From contig JAMCZP010000140.1 of assembly GCA_023485185.1 (NCBI GenBank), positions 11,743-22,065 on the forward strand: DNA of 10,323 bases. Direction: 5' to 3'. The stretch is from Gammaproteobacteria bacterium (GTDB lineage Bacteria; Pseudomonadota; Gammaproteobacteria; Pseudomonadales; Halomonadaceae). How positions within the stretch are numbered: the stretch's first letter is position 1; every line of letters starts with the position of its first letter. Below the pieces are notes generated by a model. The model had not been told where the DNA came from. It did no database searches and saw only the letters and a program-made list of their open reading frames with translations. The position numbers were made by a program, and so were the translations under genes. Of this stretch, positions 1-6,681 are shown one piece after another.

Positions 1-1
1 G

Positions 2-343
2 AAAAAAGCAGGCGTAAGCGTTGCCATGCTTTCCGGCGATGTGCCTCAGGGTCAGCGTATCAAAACCCTGGAAAGCTTCCGCGAAGGTGAAATTCAGGTG
101 TTGGTCGCAACCGACGTTGCTGGCCGTGGGATCCATATTGAAGACGTAAGCCACGTCATCAATTACACCCTGCCTGAAGATCCGGAAGATTATGTACACC
201 GTATTGGTCGTACTGGCCGTGCAGGTGCAAAGGGTGTGTCGATCAGCTTCGTCGGTGAAGAGGATGCTTTTTCGCTGCCGGAAATCGAACGCTATATCAA
301 TGACAAGCTACCCTGCGTGCATCCGCCGAAAGGTATGCTCTAA
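2..343 (+). CDS. rhlB: ATP-dependent RNA helicase RhlB, C-terminal part (5' end outside window)
   Basis: This is the last ~113 codons of a DEAD-box RNA helicase; the reading frame is already open at base 2, so the gene starts before the window. Only the second RecA-like domain is visible. Motif V reads [11 protein letters not shown] (nt 104-136) and motif VI reads [10 protein letters not shown] (nt 197-226), whose arginines contact ATP and RNA. The tail that follows (LPEIERYI...PP) resembles RhlB and lacks the long basic or glycine-rich extension of RhlE or DeaD. RhlB unwinds structured RNA and, in enterobacteria, works with RNase E in the degradosome; that partnership is family knowledge, not visible here. 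The stop at 341-343 is 5 nt before dinG, which suggests co-transcription. RhlB is favoured over other DEAD-box paralogues, but the missing N-terminal domain prevents certainty. Confidence 0.88.
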   Translation, partial: KKAGVSVAMLSGDVPQGQRIKTLESFREGEIQVLVATDVAGRGIHIEDVSHVINYTLPEDPEDYVHRIGRTGRAGAKGVSISFVGEEDAFSLPEIERYINDKLPCVHPPKGML

Positions 344-348
344 GCCGC

Positions 349-2478
349 ATGCTCGATACAGCCCTCAAAAGCGAGATTCAAGACGCTTACCGTCGCGTGG
401 TAGAGAACCTTGAGCTAACCCCACGCTACGGTCAGCGCATGATGATTGCTGAAATTGCCCGCACCCTCGGTAATATTGAGAGCGACAGTGAGGGCAAGCG
501 GACTAGCGATACCCATGTCTGCGTGCTTGAAGCAGGCACCGGTACCGGTAAAACCCTGGCCTATCTGATTGCTGCCTTGCCAATCGCTAAAGCGCGCGGC
601 AAGCGGCTAATTATCTCAACGGCCACGGTCGCTCTCCAAGAGCAGGTGCTTAATCAGGACTTACCCTCACTCGCCAGCCACAGCGGCATCGCCTTTCGCT
701 ATGCATTAGCCAAAGGGCGAGGCCGCTATGTCTGCGTGGCGCGCTTGGATCAAGCGCTTGAGGGTACTGAGCCTAACCCTACGCTTTCGCTGTTTGAGCA
801 GTCACTGCAGACCCAAAGCAGTGACTTCACGGTAATCGCCAGCGATATGGCGCAAGCCTATGGCCAAGGCGAGTGGGAAGGTGATCGTGATAATTGGCCC
901 GAGGCAATTGAGGACTCCCACTGGCGACGGCTGACGGTGGATCATCGCCAATGTACCGGCAGGCGCTGCGGCCATTTTGGCGCCTGCGCGTTTTTTCGTT
1001 CCCGTCGTGAACTTGAGAATGCGGATGTTATCGTTGCCAACCATGACCTTGTGTTGGCCGATTTGGCTTTGGGCGGCGGCGCTATTTTACCTGACCCTGC
1101 AGACTGCATCTTTGTCTTTGATGAAGGGCATCACCTGCCGGAAAAAGCGCTTTCCCATTTTGCTCATCGCTTTGCCGTGCACGGCTGCTTACGCTGGCTA
1201 AAAACCCTGAAAAGCAGTTTGACCGACCTTCAACAGGGGTTGGCTGCTCAGCCCACGGTGGCTCGCTTATTGGTGAGCTTGCCTGAGCTTATTCATAACC
1301 TGGAACCTGCTCTGGGCGATGTGTTTAGTATGGGGCATCAATTGGCCGGGCGGCCAAACGGTTTGGCCGACGAAGAGGCGTCCCATCAATCGCGTTTTGA
1401 GAAAGGCCAGGTGCCCGATGCCCTGCGTGAGCAGGCGCAGCAGCTATTGGTGATGTTTGCTTCACTGTCGCGCTGCTTGGAAAGCATCAGCGATATTCTG
1501 CGTGAAAGCCTGGACCCAGATAAGCAGACCGGCCTTGACCGTGAGCAGGCGGAAGCTTGGTTGCCCTTGGTGGCGCTGCTTCACGGTCGCTCTTTAGAGG
1601 CGCACGCGCTTTGGCAGGCGTTTAGCGAGCAGGATGTTGCCAATGAGGCACCCAGCGCTCGCTGGATTACGCTTAGTCGTGTTGCAGGCGAGCCGGAGGT
1701 GGAGTTCTCTGCCAGTCCCGTTTCCGCTGCACATACCCTGGCCAAGCATTTATGGGGGCGCTGTCATGGAGCAGTGGTTACCTCGGCGACATTGACCGCA
1801 TTGGGGCGCTTTGAGCGTTTGCAGGAGCGGGCAGGGCTTGCCAATCGCTATCGCTATCAGGCGCTGCCAAGTCCCTTCGATTACGCCAATGCCGTGCTGC
1901 GTGTGCCTAAAGAGGCCACCGATCCTGGCGACCGAGAAGGCCACGAACGGGCCATCGTAAGCTTTGTATCGCAATTAGCTGATAAAGAAGCAGCGCTGGT
2001 GCTGTTCTCTTCCCGTGCTCAACTGCGAGCGGTAGACAAGGCCTTGCCTGCCAGTGTGAAAGGGCGCGTGCTCGCTCAGGACGCGCTGCCTAAGCGTGAG
2101 CTTATTGAACGTCACCGGGCGGCGGTTGATCGTAGCCAGGGTAGCATTATCTTTGGCTTGGCAAGCTTTGCCGAGGGGATTGATCTACCCGGTGATTACC
2201 TGACTCATGTGGTGATTACGCGGCTGCCGTTTGCGGTGCCCGATGATCCTGTTGGCGCCACCTTGGCGGAGTGGATCGAAAGCCAGGGTGGTAATGCGTT
2301 TATGCGCATTAGCGTGCCAGATGCGTCTATAAAGCTGGTTCAGGCCTGTGGGCGTTTGATTCGTAAAGAGAGCGACCGCGGTACTATCACGCTGTTAGAT
2401 AAGCGTGTGATTACCCGTCGCTACGGGCAGGCGCTGTTGGATGCACTGCCGCCTTTCCGGCGCGAAATCAGCCAGTAA
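349..2478 (+). CDS. dinG: ATP-dependent DNA helicase DinG (XPD-like, 4Fe-4S)
   Basis: A superfamily 2 5'-3' DNA helicase that resolves D-loops, R-loops and forked DNA during repair. The 709-residue length matches DinG (E. coli about 716). Walker A is EAGTGTGKT (residues 61-69). Four cysteines suited to binding the 4Fe-4S cluster are present: C129, then C202, C207 and C213 in the QCTGRRCGHFGAC stretch. The DEGH Walker B box is at 258-261, motif III SAT at 479-481, motif V SFAEGIDLPG at 606-615, and motif VI QACGRLIR at 665-672. All key residues are intact, so the enzyme should be active. The ATG at 349 gives the expected N-terminus; the nearest purine-rich stretch (AAAGG, about 329-334) is rather far for a strong ribosome binding site, so coupling to rhlB translation is plausible. 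In E. coli dinG is SOS-induced, but I saw no LexA box (CTGT-N8-ACAG) just upstream. YoaA is the main alternative and is less likely because of length and domain match. Confidence 0.95.
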   Translation: MLDTALKSEIQDAYRRVVENLELTPRYGQRMMIAEIARTLGNIESDSEGKRTSDTHVCVLEAGTGTGKTLAYLIAALPIAKARGKRLIISTATVALQEQVLNQDLPSLASHSGIAFRYALAKGRGRYVCVARLDQALEGTEPNPTLSLFEQSLQTQSSDFTVIASDMAQAYGQGEWEGDRDNWPEAIEDSHWRRLTVDHRQCTGRRCGHFGACAFFRSRRELENADVIVANHDLVLADLALGGGAILPDPADCIFVFDEGHHLPEKALSHFAHRFAVHGCLRWLKTLKSSLTDLQQGLAAQPTVARLLVSLPELIHNLEPALGDVFSMGHQLAGRPNGLADEEASHQSRFEKGQVPDALREQAQQLLVMFASLSRCLESISDILRESLDPDKQTGLDREQAEAWLPLVALLHGRSLEAHALWQAFSEQDVANEAPSARWITLSRVAGEPEVEFSASPVSAAHTLAKHLWGRCHGAVVTSATLTALGRFERLQERAGLANRYRYQALPSPFDYANAVLRVPKEATDPGDREGHERAIVSFVSQLADKEAALVLFSSRAQLRAVDKALPASVKGRVLAQDALPKRELIERHRAAVDRSQGSIIFGLASFAEGIDLPGDYLTHVVITRLPFAVPDDPVGATLAEWIESQGGNAFMRISVPDASIKLVQACGRLIRKESDRGTITLLDKRVITRRYGQALLDALPPFRREISQ

Positions 2479-2479
2479 A

Positions 2480-2502
2480 TAAAAACCCCGCCGTGGCGGG
2501 GT
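2480..2502 (-). terminator. Rho-independent terminator of aroF, between convergent dinG and aroF
   Basis: A GC-rich hairpin occupies 2485-2502: ACCCCGCC, a two-base GT turn (or a four-base CGTG loop), then GGCGGGGT. Read on the minus strand it is followed directly by TTTTATTTA, a good U-tract, and it starts 8 nt after the aroF stop codon. The U-tract runs into the dinG stop codon (2476-2478). Read on the plus strand the tail is GTCAGGCTTATTT, a weak U-tract, so it should serve dinG less well. Confidence 0.85.
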
Positions 2503-2509
2503 GTCAGGC

Positions 2510-3586
2510 TTATTTGGCTATGCGCTTGACCAGTGTGTCGGTCAGCTTTTCGTTCATGTGATTGAATGCTTCTACCGTGGTATCCCAATCGATACAGGCA
2601 TCAGTAATGGAAACACCATACTGCAGCTGGCTAAGATCCTGGGTCAGTTTTTGATTGCCCCAACCAATGTTGGACTCGACCATTAAGCCGATAATGGAGG
2701 TGTTGCCTTCCAGGATTTGGTTGGTAACGTTTTCCAGTACCAGTGGCTGAAGAGCCGCGTCTTTATTTGAGTTGGCATGGGAACAGTCAATCATGATGTT
2801 GGGTGAAAGCTTGGCTTTGGCCAGTTCGCGCTCAGCAAGTGCAACGCTAACGCTATCGTAATTAGGTTTGCCATTGCCACCACGAAGGACCACGTGACCG
2901 TAAGCATTGCCGCGGGTGCGAATAATCGCGACCTGGCCTGCTTGGTTAATACCCAGGAAATTATGTGGACTGGCAACGGACTCTAATGCGTTAATCGCAA
3001 CGTCTAAGCTACCATCGGTACCATTTTTGAAGCCGACAGGGCAGGATAGGCCTGAAGCCATTTCGCGGTGTGTCTGTGATTCTGTGGTGCGTGCGCCAAC
3101 CGCGGACCAGCTAATGCAATCCTGCAAGTACTGAGGAGAGATAGGATCCAGTGCCTCAGTGGCGAGCGGTAGCCCCATTTCGGCGAGATCGACTAGTAGC
3201 TTGCGAGCAATGTGCAATCCTTCGTCAATCTCAAAGGAGTCGTTGAGGTGAGGGTCATTGATTAGGCCTTTCCAGCCTACGGTTGTGCGCGGCTTTTCAA
3301 AATAGACGCGCATAACGATATATAGACTGTCGCTCACTTGATCGGCAAGCGTGCGTAGGCGGCGGGCATAATCCAGCGCTGCTTCAACGTCATGAATTGA
3401 GCATGGGCCAACCACTACGAGCAGTCTCGGGTCGGTGCCCTCCAGGATGTTTTGAATGGTTTGACGGCCTTCAATTACGCTACGTTCTGCTGCATCCGTT
3501 AGCGGTACGGCGTTTTTGAGAGCTTCCGGCGTGGTGAGAACGTCTTGAGCGAGGACGTTAAGATTATTAACCTGCTGTTCTGACAT
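2510..3586 (-). CDS. aroF: 3-deoxy-7-phosphoheptulonate (DAHP) synthase, class I alpha, AroF-like
   Basis: Condenses phosphoenolpyruvate and erythrose 4-phosphate to DAHP, the first step of the shikimate pathway; cytoplasmic. The 358-residue length fits the family (E. coli AroF 356, AroG 350). Metal ligands by analogy with AroG are C62 (in GPCSIHD), H270 (in DCSHANSNKD), E304 and D329. Substrate-binding residues R93, K98, R166 (GARTTES), K187 (GFKNGTDG) and R235 are also present. Segments such as GINQAGQVA and TESQTHREMASGLS are closer to E. coli AroF (tyrosine-inhibited) than to AroG as I recall them, so tyrosine feedback is a guess from similarity. The start at 3586 is chosen because an AGGTAG Shine-Dalgarno (3596-3591) lies 4 nt upstream and the family N-terminus begins here. 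The frame stays open another 64 codons upstream to 3778, but that part is Ser/His-rich and not family-like. The gene ends at its own terminator and is divergent from algU. Confidence 0.95.
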   Translation of the reverse strand: MSEQQVNNLNVLAQDVLTTPEALKNAVPLTDAAERSVIEGRQTIQNILEGTDPRLLVVVGPCSIHDVEAALDYARRLRTLADQVSDSLYIVMRVYFEKPRTTVGWKGLINDPHLNDSFEIDEGLHIARKLLVDLAEMGLPLATEALDPISPQYLQDCISWSAVGARTTESQTHREMASGLSCPVGFKNGTDGSLDVAINALESVASPHNFLGINQAGQVAIIRTRGNAYGHVVLRGGNGKPNYDSVSVALAERELAKAKLSPNIMIDCSHANSNKDAALQPLVLENVTNQILEGNTSIIGLMVESNIGWGNQKLTQDLSQLQYGVSITDACIDWDTTVEAFNHMNEKLTDTLVKRIAK

Positions 3587-3785
3587 CTTGCTACCTGTGC
3601 TTGCGTAATGGCTGAAGAAGTGGGGGCGATTAAAGTGGCGACTACTATGGCTTGCCAGGGCAGTAAAAATCAATTGTTGTGGAACTATAGATGAATGAAA
3701 AGTGTCAGCCGCTGGGTTTGAGGAAAAAGAATGGCGATTGCTGCCATGTCTTGAAGCGATTCGTTGAACGCGTAACACTGACCCT

Positions 3786-3815
3786 TTGTTATTAAAAATA
3801 CAGTACCTTTATAAA
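3786..3815 (+). promoter_or_regulatory. Candidate sigma70 promoter upstream of algU
   Basis: TTGTTA (3786-3791) and TATAAA (3810-3815) are separated by 18 nt, in an AT-rich stretch. The -10 matches consensus at five of six positions and the -35 at four of six. It points toward algU but lies about 190 bp upstream of it, with a terminator-like hairpin (3866-3885) in between. It may be a constitutive algU promoter or drive a short RNA. The assignment rests on motif resemblance only. Confidence 0.35.
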
Positions 3816-3865
3816 ACGTAGCTTTGTGATAAATAGCTTTGTCATAGAATGCAGTAACTGGTTTG

Positions 3866-3885
3866 GGCGACACGTTCGCCTTTTT
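3866..3885 (+). terminator. Terminator-like hairpin with U-tract in the algU upstream region
   Basis: GGCGA (3866-3870) pairs with TCGCC (3876-3880) around a five-base loop, and five T residues follow at once (3881-3885), then ATAT. A further G-T pair can extend the stem to six. The stem is short, so efficiency is uncertain. It is oriented toward algU, so it could end a short transcript from the promoter-like pair at 3786-3815 or act as partial attenuation before algU. The minus-strand reading has no U-tract. Confidence 0.4.
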
Positions 3886-4006
3886 ATATCACTCTATTGT
3901 TAATCAATGCCCAAGGGACGCTATGCTGCTCGCTGTGAACGCCCACTTGTTAGGGCTAATAGGAATGGGGCTCGGCGCACGCCGTACGAGCTGGAGGAGC
4001 GTGTGA

Positions 4007-4606
4007 ATGGGCACTCGGGAAACAGACCAACAGCTTGTTGAACGTGCTCAAAAAGGCGATACGCGCGCTTTCGATCTGCTGGTAAAGAAGTACCAGCATA
4101 AAATTATTGGCCTTATTGGCCGCTATGTACATGACCACTCTGAGGTTCAGGATGTGGCACAGGAGGCATTTATCAAGGCGTACCGCGCGCTAGGCAAATT
4201 TCGTGCGGAGAGTGCCTTTTACACATGGATGTACCGTATTGCGATTAATACTGCCAAAAACTATTTAGTTTCACGAGGCAGACGTCCTCCCGGCAGTGAT
4301 TTGGATATCGTCGATGCTGAAATTATCGACCAAAGTGGCCGGTTAGCTGACGCTGAGTCACCAGAAGCAGCGATTGCCAGAGACCAGCTAGAGGCCGCGG
4401 TGTATCAAGCAATCGAAAACCTACCCGATGATTTGCGCACGGCAATCACCCTGCGTGAATTGGATGGTTTAGCTTATGAAGACATTGCCCAGGTAATGCA
4501 GTGCCCGGTAGGCACTGTGCGGTCGCGAATATTCCGTGCTCGTGAGGCGGTGGACGAACATATTCGGCCGTTTGTGTCTACGGCACGGAACAGTCGTGAT
4601 GAGTGA
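4007..4606 (+). CDS. algU: ECF RNA polymerase sigma factor AlgU / RpoE (sigma-E, sigma-22)
   Basis: Extracytoplasmic-function sigma factor that directs RNA polymerase to envelope-stress promoters (and, in Pseudomonas, alginate genes). It has 199 residues, the usual size. Sigma region 2 spans about 20-90, with the core-binding and -10 recognition segments in FDLLVKKYQHKI and VQDVAQEAFIKAYRALGKFR. Region 4 spans about 126-185, with the helix-turn-helix in YEDIAQVMQCPVGTVRSRIF (157-176), which reads the -35 element. The sequence is very close to P. aeruginosa AlgU, including GRRPP at 91-95. The start is firm: an in-frame stop TGA sits directly before the ATG, and GGAGGAG (3993-3999) lies 7 nt upstream. 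It heads the algU-mucA-mucB-mucC-mucD cluster, so its activity should be set by MucA sequestration. The C-terminal tail (STARNSRDE) is slightly longer than I recall for Pseudomonas. Confidence 0.97.
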   Translation: MGTRETDQQLVERAQKGDTRAFDLLVKKYQHKIIGLIGRYVHDHSEVQDVAQEAFIKAYRALGKFRAESAFYTWMYRIAINTAKNYLVSRGRRPPGSDLDIVDAEIIDQSGRLADAESPEAAIARDQLEAAVYQAIENLPDDLRTAITLRELDGLAYEDIAQVMQCPVGTVRSRIFRAREAVDEHIRPFVSTARNSRDE

Positions 4607-4887
4607 TAGTCTTAGCAAGTAAGCGATATGATTGTACTGGTATGCCTTCGTCAGAAATTAAGGTTTTGCTTTTTTTAGTGAACTGTCTGGCGTAACAGTG
4701 AAGCGCAGGAACAGAGCGTCATAAAGCGTGACTATCCTAATTAATACGTTTGTTGTGTTGAGTAAGCCAAGCGTTGTTAATTTAGGATTGATAACAGGGT
4801 TTTGGCCTGTGAAGTCGTCGGTGTGGTAGTGCTCAAAGAGCGACTGTCGTTCCAGTACTTCTTTTAAACAGTGTGAGGGTGTGAAGT
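4607..4887 (+). other. 281-bp algU-mucA intergenic region with imperfect inverted repeat
   Basis: No supported gene lies here on either strand. The main visible structure is an imperfect inverted repeat: CCTAATTAATACG (4736-4748) opposes CGTTGTTAATTTAGG (4772-4786), leaving about 23 nt between the arms. There is a seven-T run at 4671-4677, but the hairpin before it (CCTT/AAGG) is too weak to call a terminator. A short hairpin ACTGT/ACAGT lies just after it. I find no clear sigma70 or AlgU-type promoter for mucA. The mucA Shine-Dalgarno is GAGGG at 4875-4879. In P. aeruginosa algU and mucA are close together, so this spacer is longer than expected. Confidence 0.6.
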
Positions 4888-5619
4888 ATGAGTCAAAACA
4901 CACGGGAATCACTTTCGGTGTTAATGGATGGTGAAAGTGATGATCTTGAGCTGCGCCGAGTGTTGAAGGCACTGCCAAATGATGCTGACGCTGCAGACAC
5001 CTGGCGGCGTTATCACCTTGCACGCAGCATGATGCAACGTGAACGGGGTGTTGATGTAAGTGTCGATCTTTCTGCTGGTATTATGGCCAAGTTGCGCGAT
5101 GAGCCTGTGCCTTCGATGCACGACGACCATATTCAGGTGGCGACGCGTTCAGGAGGAATCTCATTCGCTCGTGGCGCGGGTGTTGCTGCTGCTGTGTCGC
5201 TGATGGTGATTACTGGCGTACAGTTTTTTGGCAACGACTCGACCGTTAGTCAAAGCGGTGGCGGAATTGCTACGACATCACCTGGTACTACTACCGCTGT
5301 GCAAGTACAGCCGGTGAATCTAGGGTCACAACCTGCCGTCGCCTCGCGTACTGAGATGCCGATGTTTGAGCCTACCCCATTTCGTCTTAGTGGGCAGTCA
5401 GCTCAAAGTGGTCTCATGAATGTTAGTGACGCTGGCTTCTCTGCACAGGCACCTCAGGGTGTTAGTGCCTCGCAAGGCACTAATATTGATGTAGACCAGA
5501 TTCGTTTACTGCAATCCTACTTAGAGCAACATACGCAAAGTGCAGCTTACGGTAGTGGTGATAGTTGGATGCCGTTAATGCGATCTTCAGCGGTGACTGA
5601 ACCTTTAGGTCAACGCTAA
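4888..5619 (+). CDS. mucA: Anti-sigma factor MucA (RseA family)
   Basis: Single-span inner-membrane protein that binds AlgU in the cytoplasm and releases it after regulated proteolysis triggered by misfolded outer-membrane proteins. Residues 1-92 are the cytoplasmic anti-sigma domain, with the family signature LSVLMDGESDDLELRRVL and TWRRYHLARSMMQRE. One membrane segment lies at about 96-115 (GAGVAAAVSLMVITGVQFFG). The periplasmic part has a long linker rich in Ser, Gly, Thr and Gln (about 117-200). It ends in a conserved-looking segment, IRLLQSYLEQHTQSAAYGSG (206-225), which corresponds to the MucB-binding region of Pseudomonas MucA. At 243 residues it is longer than P. aeruginosa MucA (194), and most of the extra length is linker. 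GAGGG (4875-4879) lies 8 nt before the ATG. The gap to mucB is 45 nt. Identity is supported by both sequence and operon position. Confidence 0.93.
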   Translation: MSQNTRESLSVLMDGESDDLELRRVLKALPNDADAADTWRRYHLARSMMQRERGVDVSVDLSAGIMAKLRDEPVPSMHDDHIQVATRSGGISFARGAGVAAAVSLMVITGVQFFGNDSTVSQSGGGIATTSPGTTTAVQVQPVNLGSQPAVASRTEMPMFEPTPFRLSGQSAQSGLMNVSDAGFSAQAPQGVSASQGTNIDVDQIRLLQSYLEQHTQSAAYGSGDSWMPLMRSSAVTEPLGQR

Positions 5620-5664
5620 AATGTATACCACCTCTTGCGAATGTGTTCACTAGGTGAGTAGGAA

Positions 5665-6681
5665 ATGCTCAAAATGGGAATGCTTAGAGTGATAGTTTCC
5701 TGGCGAGCTAAGCCCGTATGGGTGCTGGTAGTGGCGGTGGGGTTGTTTTCACCCCAAGTATATGCGGAAGACTCAGAAAGCCATGTGGGCTATGAGTGTG
5801 CTGGGATACCCCAGGCAGATATGCCTGATAATGCGATACAGTGGCTTGAGCGCGGTTTGTGGGCTAGCCACTGTTATGCTTTTCAGGCAAGAGCTGTCGC
5901 GATTGATGCGGTGGATGTTCGGACATTAGCGCTTTCACACCGAATTCAGGATGGCATACGCCAACAGGTAGTGCAGTATCTTGATGGCCCTTCTGTCAGT
6001 ATCGAGAGGCGTTCACCGGTAGGAAGGCTTGCCTGGACCGAAGAGAACAGTAATGGTGAGCTGCCTTCGCCCGCGAAATGGGCGGCGCATCTTGATCAGC
6101 TTTACATGATTGAGCTTGAAGAGAGTGCCCGTGTAGCAGGCAGAGATGCTGTTAAACTCGATTTCGAACCTCTCGATGAGTGGCGTTTTGCCCATGAGTG
6201 GTGGATAGATCGCGATACTGGGCTGCTGCTCAAACAAGTACTCAATGATCGGCAGGGGCGGGTCATTGAAACCTTCCAAATTACTCAGTTACAGTCACCC
6301 GAAAGATATACGGGTAGTGTTCGCGTCGACGCCCCTCAGGTGGCTTTGAATACACCCTGGCACACGACGTGGTTGCCTGAAGGTTTTGTTGCCCAACCGA
6401 TCACTTTTTCAGAGGGTGATGTCCATCAGCGTGTCTATAGCGACGGCCTAGCCACGGTGAGTGTTTTTGTAGAGCCTCTTTCTTCAGAAGATACTAACGA
6501 TCTGCAAGAGGGTGTTCAGCAATTGGGTGTATCTGCCGTGGCTATTCAGCACTACACCACTGACGAGGGCCGCTGGCAGCTAGTTGCCATCGGTGAACTA
6601 CCTGTCGCCACTCTTCAGCGTATTGTCAGCTTAATCACTTTCGATGAAGAGAGCTTGCAACGAGAACACTCGAGAAATTGA
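5665..6681 (+). CDS. mucB: Periplasmic sigma-E regulator MucB (RseB family)
   Basis: Periplasmic protein that binds the MucA/RseA C-terminal region and protects it from site-1 cleavage; in the family, lipid or lipopolysaccharide signals release it. A Sec signal peptide is visible: basic residues at 8-16, hydrophobic core 18-28, cleavage after VYA (34). The 338-residue length fits RseB. The large lipoprotein-like N-terminal domain covers roughly 40-210, with the recognisable segment RVAGRDAVKLDFEPLDEWRF and IDRDTGLLLK; the smaller C-terminal domain covers about 220-325 (WLPEGF onward). Two cysteines, C45 and C70, are the only ones in the mature protein and could form a disulfide. AGGTGAG (5652-5658) supports the ATG at 5665; ATGs at 5674 and 5680 are alternatives that keep the signal peptide. 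CACCT at 5629-5633 could pair with this Shine-Dalgarno. The stop abuts the mucC start. Confidence 0.92.
   Translation: MLKMGMLRVIVSWRAKPVWVLVVAVGLFSPQVYAEDSESHVGYECAGIPQADMPDNAIQWLERGLWASHCYAFQARAVAIDAVDVRTLALSHRIQDGIRQQVVQYLDGPSVSIERRSPVGRLAWTEENSNGELPSPAKWAAHLDQLYMIELEESARVAGRDAVKLDFEPLDEWRFAHEWWIDRDTGLLLKQVLNDRQGRVIETFQITQLQSPERYTGSVRVDAPQVALNTPWHTTWLPEGFVAQPITFSEGDVHQRVYSDGLATVSVFVEPLSSEDTNDLQEGVQQLGVSAVAIQHYTTDEGRWQLVAIGELPVATLQRIVSLITFDEESLQREHSRN

Larger units (their letters stand above)
3587..4006. other. 420-bp divergent intergenic region, aroF / algU
   Basis: No convincing gene here. The region must hold promoters for both neighbours. On the minus strand a weak sigma70-like pair lies at 3673-3668 (TTGATT) and 3649-3644 (CATAGT), 18 nt apart, which would give aroF a short leader of about 50 nt. 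On the plus strand there is a sigma70-like pair at 3786-3815 and a terminator-like hairpin at 3866-3885, each listed separately. AlgU genes are usually autoregulated from a GAACTT-N16/17-TCTGA promoter. The nearest resemblance is GAACTA at 3682-3687 with TCAGC 17 nt downstream (3705-3709), about 300 bp before algU; the -10 half is poor and I rate it low. A strong Shine-Dalgarno for algU ends the region (GGAGGAG, 3993-3999). Confidence 0.6.

Noticed and set aside
3587..3778. 64-codon upstream in-frame extension of the aroF reading frame
   Set aside because: The extension is Ser/His/Phe-rich and unlike any DAHP synthase N-terminus. The ATG at 3586 has its own AGGTAG and gives the normal family length.
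3685..3873. 62-codon minus-strand open frame upstream of aroF, considered as a leader peptide
   Set aside because: It has no run of Tyr, Phe or Trp codons and no paired attenuator hairpin with a U-tract on the minus strand.
4654..4677. Possible terminator after algU (CCTT/AAGG hairpin and seven-T run)
   Set aside because: Only four base pairs with an 11-nt loop, and four more bases plus GC separate the stem from the T-run; too weak to support.
4658..5023. 121-codon minus-strand open frame across the algU-mucA gap and the start of mucA
   Set aside because: About 40 percent lies antisense to the well-supported mucA start, the protein shows no recognisable motif, and I see no ribosome site or promoter for it.
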